A program made the position numbers and the translations under genes. DNA of 64,000 nucleotides, from assembly GCF_900177665.1 (NCBI RefSeq), contig NZ_FXAW01000002.1:310001-374000 (forward strand), written 5' to 3'. The notes beneath the pieces were generated by a model. The model was not told the DNA's origin. It worked only from the letters and a program-made list of their open reading frames with translations, and searched no databases. Below, piece after piece: positions 25,627-34,994 of the stretch (the stretch's first letter is position 1; every line of letters begins with the position of its first letter). This stretch comes from Marivirga sericea (GTDB lineage: Bacteria > Bacteroidota > Bacteroidia > Cytophagales > Cyclobacteriaceae).

Positions 25627-27134
25627 TTATTTTGATAAATATTTTTTAATTTTTCTTTTATTTTGGCGGAAATGGATTTGTTTAACCCAAATATTTCTGG
25701 AAAAATAAAGATTAAAATTAGACATATACATGTATATAAAAAACCCTTTGTAATAAATTCAAAATAAATGGAATTAAATGGGAGAAAATCAATAGAGTAA
25801 ATAAGGCTAGAAATTCCATAGAAGATTATGATTATTATGGAAATTTTTAATATGAAATTTTTAAGTGAAAATTTCAAGTATCGAGAATTCAGAAGTAATA
25901 TAATTACAACACTCAAGGATTCAATAGAAACCTGTTTTATTGCTAAGCCAGTTGCGCCAAGGCCGTATCCAAAATCTTTGCTGATTAAAAGCACTAATAA
26001 TAATATATGAATAGGGCCAAATATCAATATTAGGTTTCTAAAAATTTTAGTTCTATTTGTAGTATAAATAACAGTACCGCTCATATTTGAAAATGTAGAA
26101 ACCAAAGGGTAGAAAAACATTATTTTAATAGTCTGCTCAGCACCTAAGTAACCTTCATCTGCAAATATCAAAATCAAATCTTCGCTAAAAACTGAGCAAA
26201 AACAACAAATGAATGCTACAAATGTGAAAATTATAGGTGTATATAATAAGAATACATCTTTCATTTTAGATTTGTTTCCATTTTGTGTAGAAAGCTCCTT
26301 TGTGTAAAGTGGTAATAATGACGTAAGAAAAATAAGTATGATATTCGACAATAAAAATGCGAAACCATAGTATCCTTGCTCTATACTACCACCTATTTTT
26401 TGAAGGAACCATCGATCAAAAATAGCAATAAAAGTACCAACTAGCAGATATATAAATAGTGGGCTGATATAATCAAATTGCTTTTCAAAGAAATATCTAA
26501 ATCTTAAACTCGAGTACTTTAATACTTTTCTTAGGTTCGGTTTTAAGAATACATAAGCTGATAGTATAGAAATGAATACTACAGATATAGAATAAAAGAA
26601 ATATGTAAACAGATTAAGGTTCGTAGTAAAGAAAAGTGATAATAGAAGGATAAGGCCTACTATCCGACCTATTATTTTAAATATTTCTACTTTTTTAGTC
26701 TCACCTATTGCATCCATTAATTTAGTAAATATGTCTTGAAACCAAAAAAAAAGAACATATAGTAAGCCTACTAGAATTATTTTTAAGGAGATATTTTCAA
26801 ATATTAGATCACCGATTGGAGTTATTTTGATCAGTATAATGACCAATGTAAATAGTGAGCTTATAGAAATCGCATATAAAAAATAGAAGCTTAAAAAATA
26901 TTTATCTCTTGTGTTTTGTGAATATTTAATATAAAAATAGGTCGATGACCTTAAATCAAATAAAGCAAAAATCTTGGTTAGAACATCGGTCAGATAACTA
27001 AAAATTCCGTAATTACTAGCTCCTAGGGTCTTGGGTACTATTGCAGTTGTTATAAATCCTATAATAACTGTTAGGAGGTTGGAAATTAATTTAAACCCAT
27101 AATTGATAAGGAAGTTATTTTGCTTATTTCTCAT
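25623..27134 (-). CDS. Wzx-type oligosaccharide flippase (MOP superfamily)
   Basis: A 503-residue integral membrane protein with about 14 helices, no large soluble domain, and the family start N-Y-G-F-K-L-I-S-N-L then P-K-T-L-G-A-S-N-Y-G-I-F (about 34-45). This is the Wzx/polysaccharide-export pattern of multidrug/oligosaccharidyl-lipid/polysaccharide flippases. It should move undecaprenyl-pyrophosphate-linked repeat units to the periplasmic face, feeding one of the two ligase/polymerase proteins of this locus. It overlaps the upstream lipoprotein gene by 11 bases. Confidence 0.9.
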   Translation of the reverse strand: MRNKQNNFLINYGFKLISNLLTVIIGFITTAIVPKTLGASNYGIFSYLTDVLTKIFALFDLRSSTYFYIKYSQNTRDKYFLSFYFLYAISISSLFTLVIILIKITPIGDLIFENISLKIILVGLLYVLFFWFQDIFTKLMDAIGETKKVEIFKIIGRIVGLILLLSLFFTTNLNLFTYFFYSISVVFISILSAYVFLKPNLRKVLKYSSLRFRYFFEKQFDYISPLFIYLLVGTFIAIFDRWFLQKIGGSIEQGYYGFAFLLSNIILIFLTSLLPLYTKELSTQNGNKSKMKDVFLLYTPIIFTFVAFICCFCSVFSEDLILIFADEGYLGAEQTIKIMFFYPLVSTFSNMSGTVIYTTNRTKIFRNLILIFGPIHILLLVLLISKDFGYGLGATGLAIKQVSIESLSVVIILLLNSRYLKFSLKNFILKISIIIIIFYGISSLIYSIDFLPFNSIYFEFITKGFLYTCICLILIFIFPEIFGLNKSISAKIKEKLKNIYQNK

Positions 27135-28182
27135 TATTAGTGATCACAATTTCATATCGGCCTATGCCTGTCACGTAATCATTATTGTTTGTTATGGGCG
27201 AGTCATGATTTTTTTCTGTACCTGAATAGTATAAGAAATAAGTAGAATCATTATCAGATTTTACTAAAGAAGGAGAGGCATAAATGGCTTTATTGTCCCA
27301 AGAGTTCTGCGATTGCTTCCAGTCAATTTTATTATTGTACTTATAAAATGTATTGCCATTTCTACTGTAAGCTAAGCCAAGATAGATATCGCCTTTTGAT
27401 TTATTGAATATTGACGTTAAACAAAGAATTAAATTGTCATATTTAATTGCGCCATTAGTGTAAACATCTTCTTCGAAATTGTTTCTATAAGCTAATTCTG
27501 CTTGTTCAAAGAATAATGAGGAGAATCGATTTATTCTAGAAATCCCAACTGCTCTTTCGCCTGTGGAAATTTCGCCTATCCATTTTCTTACAAATAATTT
27601 TTTCTGATCATTGAAGTTCAATAAGACATTTTGTGTGTCCGAATAGCCATCGTATATTTTTGAAAATTTGCTCCAATTTACTCCATTTTCTGAGTATGCT
27701 ACTGCAATTGAATATTTTGGAGAATCATTGTCAACTATAATTTGATTTACAATTAAGTGATAGATGCCATTCTCTTTATAGATGAAGGGTCCATGAATTC
27801 CATTGGTTTCTTGGCCGGAAAGAATAATATTATTCTCAGAACTACCCTCGAAATTTACTAAGCCTAGTTTTGGCTTTTCCCAATTGATTCCATTTTTTGA
27901 TGTAGCGTAGCATAAGTAAGACTTATAGTCATCGTTTGCAGTAGGCGCAAAACTTTCGTACCACATCTGCCAAAAATTCTCATCACTTTTAAGTACCATG
28001 CAGTATCCTATCAGGCCATTTTCCCAAGGGTTTGAAGCACTAATCAGTGGTGCATTGGTTTTGTTTAATACTCTAAAATCAATTGGTGCTTGCTCTTCAG
28101 TTTTTAATCGGATATCCTCTAATTCATTTTTACAGCTTAACAATGAAATTAGTATTAGAATTAGTATAAGTCTATGCTTCAT
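27124..28182 (-). CDS. Secreted glycosidase-like beta-propeller lipoprotein
   Basis: About 352 residues, starting at the ATG at 28180-28182 that directly precedes the signal (an in-frame ATG lies 9 bases earlier). A lipobox L-L-S-C (Cys about 17) anchors it. The rest is repeating blades with S-Y-L-C-Y-A-T-S-K-N-G-I-N-W-E, G-P-F-I-Y-K-E-N-G-I-Y and A-Y-S-E-N-G-V-N-W, the pattern of five-bladed glycoside hydrolase families 43/32/68 and their relatives. It is the only outward-facing enzyme-like protein of the polysaccharide locus, perhaps trimming or binding the polymer; catalytic acids cannot be assigned by eye. Confidence 0.65.
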   Translation of the reverse strand: MKHRLILILILISLLSCKNELEDIRLKTEEQAPIDFRVLNKTNAPLISASNPWENGLIGYCMVLKSDENFWQMWYESFAPTANDDYKSYLCYATSKNGINWEKPKLGLVNFEGSSENNIILSGQETNGIHGPFIYKENGIYHLIVNQIIVDNDSPKYSIAVAYSENGVNWSKFSKIYDGYSDTQNVLLNFNDQKKLFVRKWIGEISTGERAVGISRINRFSSLFFEQAELAYRNNFEEDVYTNGAIKYDNLILCLTSIFNKSKGDIYLGLAYSRNGNTFYKYNNKIDWKQSQNSWDNKAIYASPSLVKSDNDSTYFLYYSGTEKNHDSPITNNNDYVTGIGRYEIVITNNEK

Positions 28183-28293
28183 TGGAATCAATAATTTCAG
28201 CCTTTTGTATATTGTAAAGATAGTACAAACTTTATATTTTTCCTTAAGAGGTATCGATTCCGTATGATTTTAGGATATCAATTTCTTTTCTAT

Positions 28294-28730
28294 TTAATCT
28301 ATAGCCTTTATTAAAGTCTTGAGACTTAGTTTAGTGGATATCTAGGTCCAACTTACTGATTGTTTAATATTGCTAATATCTGGCTAACTTTGTTTTATTT
28401 CTCCTTATCTTTCTTTAAGGTAAGCAGACATAGTTGAATAGGTTAAGGTATCTGCCATCTTATTAAAGAGAATATTAATTGAAGAAGGGTTTCCACTTCC
28501 TAAATTGAAAACTTAACACTTTAAATCACTTTCAGCTGCTTGAATTAAGCAATCTGCTACATCTGAAACATAAATTAATACCCTGATTTATTCAACGTCT
28601 TCATATACTTCAATTGGAAAATCATGAATCATTTTGTCACAGTATTTGTCGTTGTTTGTTTATAAGATGATACCCTATGAATCCTGCTTCACTGCGAACA
28701 CTGTTGTTTTTTTATATAATTTGTCTTCAT
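28294..28730 (-). pseudogene. NAD-dependent sugar epimerase remnant, internally deleted
   Basis: On the minus strand the first part carries a Rossmann start (G-F-I-G-Y-H-L near 28665-28690), then jumps to the C-terminal part of an epimerase/dehydratase: P-I-E-V-Y-E-D-V-E, then I-R-V-L-I-Y-V-S-D-V-A-D-C-L, V-F-N-L-G-S-G-N-P-S-S-I-N-I-L-F-N-K-M and D-I-S-N-I-K-Q-S-V-S-W. Stops interrupt it in several places and about 200 codons are missing between the two parts near 28632-28665. It is a dead relic of an SDR-family nucleotide-sugar gene once in this locus. Confidence 0.7.
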
Positions 28731-29131
28731 GATGTTAATTTGTAGTTAATGTTACTTTAAGACTAACTAACTTGCTGATTAAAGCCTACACGTCCAAGTT
28801 TTAATATCTGTCTTCAGAATAGATTAAGCTCTCGTTATTAAGATCTAGAGTGAATGTTTTGGGGTCGATATTTTTGTCAGTTTTGCTTTGAGTTAGGCCA
28901 AAGGCCAATTAAAGTATAAAGTTATATACTATAACTTTATCCAGAAACGTTTTTCCAACTCAATTTTCAGTATTTTCCCAATTAAATCTTTGCTAACATA
29001 TCTTTAGAATATCTGATATTTTCTAAATTAGTAATATAATCTTTTCAAAAAGTAAAGTGCTTTTTTGCAATCATTTTTGTAATCTATTATGGTTATCTGC
29101 TTTGTAATTGTTTTAAAGGAGAGTTATTATA
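28731..29131. other. AT-rich intergenic region, no gene seen
   Basis: About 400 bases between the epimerase relic and the large membrane protein gene. All frames are broken by stops. No hairpin or RNA gene that I can support; it may contain further decayed sequence. Confidence 0.4.
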
Positions 29132-31324
29132 TCATAGATTATTAGTGAGTTTTAATGTGTCTAGTTTGTTTTTGGGAATATACAATAATGTATAATTCAT
29201 ACTATCTATGGCATTTCTTGCTGAGTCCAAATTGAGTCCTTTATAATGATGAACCGTCATTTCACCGGTTTTGTAATATTGATCTTTGTAAGTAGGGTAG
29301 CCATAAGTTCTGTAATAGTTATCATCCAAATATTTAGGGAGTGCACCAATAGTTTTTATACCTGTTAGAGCGGGAATGGACAAACCACTTAACCTGTCAT
29401 TATTAAAAAGCGACCAAAGCAGGTTTTGCTTCGGAACATATATGAAAGATTTTGATTTTAGATTCACATCAAAAGAGTTCACGGAATCCAAAAGACTAAA
29501 TAGCTTGTAGTTAGGAGTTATTTTAAGCCCTTTAAATGGGACATTGATCATTTCATCCACCTTTTTATCTAAATCACTGAATTTCCCAGAAGTGTACTGA
29601 AGAATGTCTGGTTGTGCACCTTTTATAAACTCAGTGCTATCATTTGCATCTTTATAGTAATTAGCCATTTTTATTCGACTGCTAAGATTATTATTAAAAG
29701 CAGTCTCAACTTTAATGAAAATATTGTTTAATGAAAATATGATCAGCAATGGCACAATTAGTAATATTCGTCTTAGTAGTGTAGAGAATTTATATGAATT
29801 CATATAATTTTCTAAGACAAACAATAGAACTAGAGAGATACTAACTCTTGCTTGAATATCCGTAAAGTAATAAGCACTTCCACCGTCAATTCTAAGTAAG
29901 GAGGTGGGAATGAGACCCATAATGGATATAACAATCAGTATTTCAACATCCAACAATTTTCTTTCAAAGAGTAATTTTTTGAAATTTGTAAAATTAACAT
30001 GAAGGTTTTTGAACTTTAGGTATATATATATAAATGTAAAGAAGTAATGAAAGTAATAAAAGAATCCTTTCCAACCGTCTTGAGTCCATCTTTTAATAAA
30101 ATGGAATAAATAGAAATTGTCATTTTCAACATCCCCTAAATAATTTGTTGCTTTAAAAATTATGTATCCAAGAATAATACTTATAGCAAGAGCAAGACTG
30201 CTAACCCAATTAATATATAACTTTAGCCGTAAAAATAGATAGCAACATGTGGCTAATAAAATAATTAACAGTGATATTTTTAATAGTCCAATTAATGGTA
30301 ATAGGATACTTAGTGCTAACGCATATAATGCAAAAATCTTTGCATTTTCAATTTTAGTGTAAGCTCTAATAATTACGCTTGATAAAAGAAAGAAATAAAG
30401 TAGGCCGACCAAGTAAGATTCAGATCCTACCCAGGAATCCCATATAGCCCACTTGCTAGTGAAGGTATAGGGTAAAAACCCTACTATCAAAAGCAAGAAA
30501 GCTAACCAAAAAATAACTCCAGTTTTGTATTTGGAAGTATTATTGTTTCTGAGGTCAAAGAGATCTTTTGAAAAGATAAGTACGCTTTTAAGGAAAATAG
30601 GAATTAATAAGCAAGGATATAGAAGATTATACGACAGCGTAGAACTGATATTCACCAAGATACTTAATCGGGCCAATAACCAATGGCTTCCCCAATGATA
30701 GGGTAAATAGGGAGTGTCATTTAGACCAGTACTAGGAATACCATTGGTTTTGATCATTTCTAAAATAGAAGAATGAAAAATGGTGTCTTGAGAGATTATT
30801 CCAATAGAAAAGTTTTCGAAAGCTAATGGGCTGTGATATCCGCTGTATACTCTTCCAAATAGCCATAATCCAATAAGAACCCCAAAGAGAATCATTGAAG
30901 TGGCATACAGAAGGGGCTTGGCCTTAAAAAAGTATATTAAATGCAAGAGGAATAAGAGATAGCCTATGTAAATGGAAGACAAGAAAAAGATATTAGAAAT
31001 AGTCTTCGGCAGGAAGGAAATCAATATCAAAGTTAGAAATAAGAGTAAAGTTATTAATGCTGAAAGTCCTATGGTACTATTAGATATTTTGTTTATTCTG
31101 ATGTAGTAGCCGGGCAAGCATAAAATAAAAAAACCTAAGCCTACAATCTGATGAATCTCATATAAGTATGATTCAAATCCAGCCCTCGAGAAGTGAAAAA
31201 ATACTAAAACTGTCGTTAATATAATTGAAGTGAAAACTGAAACTTCAATCTCGAATCTGTTATGCTTTTTTAAGACAATGGATTCTTGCAAAGATAAATT
31301 TAGATGTGTTATTGATTTCATCAT
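29132..31324 (-). CDS. Large polytopic membrane protein, possibly GT-C glycosyltransferase
   Basis: A 730-residue protein: a cytosolic start, about 15 membrane helices to residue 520, and a soluble C-terminal domain of about 200 residues. Between helices lie P-Y-L-P-Y-H-W-G-S-H-W-L-L-A-R-L (about 205-220) and W-A-I-W-D-S-W-V-G-S-E-S-Y (about 285-297), periplasmic loops of the kind found in GT-C lipid-linked-sugar transferases, although the usual N-terminal D-D or D-E pair is not obvious. I cannot name the family. Its place in the locus suggests transfer of a polyprenyl-phosphate sugar to the glycan (inference). Confidence 0.6.
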   Translation of the reverse strand: MMKSITHLNLSLQESIVLKKHNRFEIEVSVFTSIILTTVLVFFHFSRAGFESYLYEIHQIVGLGFFILCLPGYYIRINKISNSTIGLSALITLLLFLTLILISFLPKTISNIFFLSSIYIGYLLFLLHLIYFFKAKPLLYATSMILFGVLIGLWLFGRVYSGYHSPLAFENFSIGIISQDTIFHSSILEMIKTNGIPSTGLNDTPYLPYHWGSHWLLARLSILVNISSTLSYNLLYPCLLIPIFLKSVLIFSKDLFDLRNNNTSKYKTGVIFWLAFLLLIVGFLPYTFTSKWAIWDSWVGSESYLVGLLYFFLLSSVIIRAYTKIENAKIFALYALALSILLPLIGLLKISLLIILLATCCYLFLRLKLYINWVSSLALAISIILGYIIFKATNYLGDVENDNFYLFHFIKRWTQDGWKGFFYYFHYFFTFIYIYLKFKNLHVNFTNFKKLLFERKLLDVEILIVISIMGLIPTSLLRIDGGSAYYFTDIQARVSISLVLLFVLENYMNSYKFSTLLRRILLIVPLLIIFSLNNIFIKVETAFNNNLSSRIKMANYYKDANDSTEFIKGAQPDILQYTSGKFSDLDKKVDEMINVPFKGLKITPNYKLFSLLDSVNSFDVNLKSKSFIYVPKQNLLWSLFNNDRLSGLSIPALTGIKTIGALPKYLDDNYYRTYGYPTYKDQYYKTGEMTVHHYKGLNLDSARNAIDSMNYTLLYIPKNKLDTLKLTNNL

Positions 31325-31629
31325 ATGAGCCAGATCAATTGATTTGAGTAGCCAAAGGGTAATTCTGTTACAAGTGTAGAGTGCTCACGATAGTAAACCC
31401 TGGACAAGATTTTTAGTAGAAATTCTCCTTCTAAGCATGAAAAATATTGAAACAGTAATCTATTTTTTATAATAGGCATATTCAAAGTCGTAAAAGTAAT
31501 AAAAAATGAACATAAAGAGTGTTTTTAATACTAAATACTACAAGGTTTCTTCCTGTTAAGAGGTATGAAAAAAGGTTGTTTAATTCGGGAAATGCCTAGA
31601 AAGAAAAGAAATTTATGATACTATACTTA
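31325..31629. other. Intergenic region without a recognised feature
   Basis: About 300 bases between the large membrane protein gene and pseI. No ORF, RNA or clear terminator is visible. The gap probably separates two transcription units of the locus. Confidence 0.4.
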
Positions 31630-32670
31630 TCACTTGTTAATTAACTCAAGTGAAAGACGAGTCCCTGCTTCTAAATCTGTAGTAAAAGTCTTTCCTAAAA
31701 TTGAACTTAAGTATTTGGGATGAAGACCGAAACCAGGACGAACACTACGCACATTCTCTTCAGTTATTGTTTCACCTTTTTTAACATCAGTCGCGATGTA
31801 AAGAGATCGTGAAAAATCTTTGCCTTTTCTTTGTTTTTCCGTCAATCTGTAATCTACTATTCCAACAGCTTTTTCAGCCTCTCGTACTGCTTTTACCATG
31901 TCACTAAACTCCTGCTCGTCCATTGAGAATGATGCATCCGGCCCCCCTACTGATTTGTCTAAAATAAAATGTTTCTCAATGATTTTCGCACCTAGAGATG
32001 TAGCCACAATTGGAACTGTGCTCCCTAAGGTGTGATCTGAAAGCCCGGAAATGACTCCATAACGTTTAGCTAGATCTTTGACCATTATCATATTAGCTTC
32101 TTCAATCGGAGCAGGATAACTTGAGGTACATTTTAATAATCCGATAGCATTATTTCCCATTCTGTTACAGGCGTCTAGTGCCAATTCTATGTCTTCTTTT
32201 TCAGCAATACCGGTCGAAATAATAACGGGCTTACCCTTTGAGGCTGTATATTCAATTAAAGGGATATCGGTGATCTCAAAGGAAGCAATTTTATAAGCAG
32301 GTGTATTTAATGTCTCTAAAAAATCGACTGCTGTTTTGTCGAAAGGTGAGGAAAAGCATACTAGTCCTTCTGCTGCCGCTGCTTTGAATAATGTTTCATG
32401 CCACTCCCAGGGAGTAAAGGCCTCTTTATATAAATCGTAAAGATTTTTTCCTTGCCAAATAGTCCCTTTGATCATAAAGTCATCTAGCTTTGAATTAAGA
32501 GTTATGGTATCTGCGGTATATGTTTGTAATTTAATGCAGTCTGCCCCAGCTCTTTTGGCGGCTTTTATAGTGGCCAAGGCAGTCTCTAAGCTACCGTTAT
32601 GATTGGCGGAAAGTTCAGCGATTATAAAAACAGGCTTATTCGGTCCTATATAATGATTTTTGATTCTCAT
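31630..32670 (-). CDS. pseI: Pseudaminic acid synthase (PseI/NeuB family)
   Basis: A 346-residue enzyme that condenses phosphoenolpyruvate with a 2,4-diacetamido-hexose to give a nonulosonic acid. The NeuB barrel occupies about 1-270 with I-I-A-E-L-S-A-N-H-N-G and C-I-K-L-Q-T-Y-T; W-Q-G-K-N-L-Y-D-L-Y-K-E-A-F-T-P-W-E-W is typical of PseI and differs from NeuB/LegI. G-L-S-D-H-T-L-G and K-H-F-I-L-D lie in the catalytic barrel, and a C-terminal SAF antifreeze-like domain follows (about 285-346). It is the last gene of the nonulosonate operon and overlaps the tandem GNAT gene by four bases. Confidence 0.93.
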   Translation of the reverse strand: MRIKNHYIGPNKPVFIIAELSANHNGSLETALATIKAAKRAGADCIKLQTYTADTITLNSKLDDFMIKGTIWQGKNLYDLYKEAFTPWEWHETLFKAAAAEGLVCFSSPFDKTAVDFLETLNTPAYKIASFEITDIPLIEYTASKGKPVIISTGIAEKEDIELALDACNRMGNNAIGLLKCTSSYPAPIEEANMIMVKDLAKRYGVISGLSDHTLGSTVPIVATSLGAKIIEKHFILDKSVGGPDASFSMDEQEFSDMVKAVREAEKAVGIVDYRLTEKQRKGKDFSRSLYIATDVKKGETITEENVRSVRPGFGLHPKYLSSILGKTFTTDLEAGTRLSLELINK

Positions 32671-33680
32671 GCTATTGTTTTTTCAAATTTGATCTCTCTA
32701 TCGTTCTGGTAACTGATACTGAATTTAAGCTTTTCAAATATTCGAATAGAGGCAATATTTTCTTTTATAACAAACCCATAAACGTGGTCTATGTTCGGTT
32801 TTGTCTGAACTAGCTTTTTTATTCCATTTTCCAGCAAATAAGTTCCGTAACCTCTGCCAGTACATCTAGGATCTACAAGATAACTTATCATGGCACTACT
32901 TCCCATATCGTCAATATCAAAACGAATTGAACCAGCAATCTTATTCTTATTCTCTTCAAGAATATAATATTTACAGTTATTGGAACTGAGCTTACTTAAA
33001 AACCATTCAGAGTGTTCTTCTTTTTCAATGCGTTTTTGATTATAGGCAAATGTTCTAACAAGTTTATCATTTGCCCAGGTGTAGGTGGTTTCCAAGTCAT
33101 CACTTGCAGCTTCCCTCAAAATCATAGTAAGCTTAATTTTTGAATGAATTAAAACATCAACAAATTTTCCCTCAAATAAGCAATGCTCATTTAATGTAGC
33201 TTCTTTCCTAAATTCTCTATTTGCAAGTGCAATGTACAATCTTGGTCTTAAATCGAATGCATAAGTGTAAATTTTATGAAAGTTCAATTGCTCAAATGCA
33301 ACTTCCTCTATAAGTTCCAAATACTTACTCCAATGATATTCAAAATACTCTTCCTCTAGTGATGTATCCATTATAAAGGAGATTTCCGCATTTTTATCTT
33401 TCCAATTGATGTGAACTAATCCACCGTAACCGATACATTTATCATTTTTCAGATATGAAAATAGAATTTGATTTGGACTTTCCTGCGGAAATAATTTTGA
33501 AACTACATCTGTGAAGTATTGATCCTGCTTTTCTTTTGTTAATAGCTCATCTTGACGTAAATGATAGATTTGTTCATTTCGCCATTGCATAATCGAATAC
33601 CTATCTTCATGTCTAATAGGAACTAAGGAATAATTTCCGGAACTAAAAGTCTGCTTCTTAAAAACTCTATATCGGTCCAA
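32667..33680 (-). CDS. Tandem GNAT acetyltransferase-like protein
   Basis: A 337-residue protein made of two GNAT-type halves. The second (about 182-335) has the acyl-CoA site pattern in L-V-D-P-R-C-T-G-R-G-Y-G-T-Y-L-L and N-I-A-S-I-R-I-F-E-K-L-K-F. The first (about 12-170) keeps the overall alpha/beta order (Y-S-L-V-P-I-R-H-E-D, W-R-N-E-Q, G-Y-G-G-L-V) but has a weak acyl-CoA loop and may be inactive. In comparable operons this slot often holds PseG, the UDP-sugar hydrolase; no such fold is seen here. It probably acetylates an amino group of the sugar precursor. Confidence 0.8.
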   Translation of the reverse strand: MDRYRVFKKQTFSSGNYSLVPIRHEDRYSIMQWRNEQIYHLRQDELLTKEKQDQYFTDVVSKLFPQESPNQILFSYLKNDKCIGYGGLVHINWKDKNAEISFIMDTSLEEEYFEYHWSKYLELIEEVAFEQLNFHKIYTYAFDLRPRLYIALANREFRKEATLNEHCLFEGKFVDVLIHSKIKLTMILREAASDDLETTYTWANDKLVRTFAYNQKRIEKEEHSEWFLSKLSSNNCKYYILEENKNKIAGSIRFDIDDMGSSAMISYLVDPRCTGRGYGTYLLENGIKKLVQTKPNIDHVYGFVIKENIASIRIFEKLKFSISYQNDREIKFEKTIA

Positions 33681-33685
33681 TTTTG

Positions 33686-34993
33686 TTAGTTTAAACGTTT
33701 AAAACCAGCATGGCAAACAGGTCCTTCCAGTAAATGATCTATTGTTTTATCCCCCTTTTCACAATCTGAGATCGTCTTATAAATATCAGATAGAGCTTCA
33801 AAGTACTTTTCAAAGTCATTCTCAGAATGTGCAATTGATGCATAAAAAATAGTACTTGCTAAAAATCCCTTCTTCAACATCTCCTGTGTAATGTAAGTTT
33901 TATACTTTAAATGATTCTCACTGTCAAATGAGTAAGAGGAAAGCGAAGGAATCCCTGCAATTTTAATATTTAAATTAAATTCATTAGCAAGTCTCTGCCA
34001 ACCTTCCCTCATTAATTGACCCTTTTCTGTAATGATTTCCCATGATTTAATTTTATCCATTACTTCTAGGGTTTTTAAAGCTGCAGTTGGGCCTATTCTT
34101 TCCGTCCAAAAAGTACTACTTATAAAAGTTTTCTGAGCAGCTTCCATTACACTTTTTTTCCCTACTACTGCCGTTAATGCGTAACCATTGCCTATAGTTT
34201 TCCCAAACATTGCCATATCTGGCTCGACTCCATATTTTTTGTAGATACCACCGAATGTCTCTCTAAAACCAGAAGTACATTCATCGAAAATTAGTACAAT
34301 ATTATTTTCAGTAGCTAAATCCCGCACCTTTTGCAAGAAATTATTATCAGGACCAAAATTCCGGACGACTTCCATTTTTATGACACCAATATCTCCCTTT
34401 GAAACTATTTCTTTTAATCCTTCAAAATCATTGTAATTAAATGGAACAGTGGTATTTTTCAATTCTTTGGGTACACCTGTTGGATCAAGTCCAGGTAATA
34501 GATGATTACCTAAGCCATCTCCTGAGCCTAAATTAGTTGATATATACCAATCGTGCCATCCATGGTACCCACAAATTGCAACTTTATCTTTTCCAGATGC
34601 AGCTCTTGCTATCCGAATTGCAATTGCATTTGCTTCTCCACCACTTCGGGCGAATCTTACCATTTCAGCCCAAGGATTAATTTCTATTAATTTTTCTGCT
34701 AAATGTACTTCTTCTGGGCAACATAAGGTACTCATATTGCCTTTTTTGACAGTCTCGATAACGGCTGAATCAACTTCTTCATTTCCGTAGCCAAGAGTGT
34801 TCGTACCTATGCCCATAATACTCATATCAGTAAGTTCGGTTCCATCTAAGTCCCAAACCTTACATCCTTTGGCTTTTGAAAAGTAGGAGGGCCAATGTTC
34901 AGGCAAAAACATCTCAGGTCTTTTAGAAAGCAACATAGTGCCACCAGGAATGATTTGTTTTGCTTTTTTATATAATTCTTGTCCTTTTCCCAT
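33686..34993 (-). CDS. Class III (GSA-aminomutase-like) PLP aminotransferase
   Basis: A 435-residue PLP enzyme similar to glutamate-1-semialdehyde aminomutase. Landmarks are I-P-G-G-T near residue 15, the R-S-G-G-E-A-N-A-I-A-I-R phosphate loop (about 113-124), Y-H-G-W-H-D-W (about 142-148), I-F-D-E-C-T-S-G-F (about 234-242) and the catalytic Lys in F-G-K-T-I-G-N-G-Y (about 265). It is not in a haem-synthesis context: its neighbours are SpsF and PseI, so its substrate is probably a keto-sugar or nonulosonate intermediate (inference). Separated from the SpsF gene by one base. Confidence 0.85.
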   Translation of the reverse strand: MGKGQELYKKAKQIIPGGTMLLSKRPEMFLPEHWPSYFSKAKGCKVWDLDGTELTDMSIMGIGTNTLGYGNEEVDSAVIETVKKGNMSTLCCPEEVHLAEKLIEINPWAEMVRFARSGGEANAIAIRIARAASGKDKVAICGYHGWHDWYISTNLGSGDGLGNHLLPGLDPTGVPKELKNTTVPFNYNDFEGLKEIVSKGDIGVIKMEVVRNFGPDNNFLQKVRDLATENNIVLIFDECTSGFRETFGGIYKKYGVEPDMAMFGKTIGNGYALTAVVGKKSVMEAAQKTFISSTFWTERIGPTAALKTLEVMDKIKSWEIITEKGQLMREGWQRLANEFNLNIKIAGIPSLSSYSFDSENHLKYKTYITQEMLKKGFLASTIFYASIAHSENDFEKYFEALSDIYKTISDCEKGDKTIDHLLEGPVCHAGFKRLN

Positions 34994-34994
34994 A

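Noticed and set aside
33686-34993. HemL (haem pathway glutamate-1-semialdehyde aminomutase)
   Set aside because: Family resemblance is real, but the operon is devoted to sugar nucleotides and no other haem gene is near.
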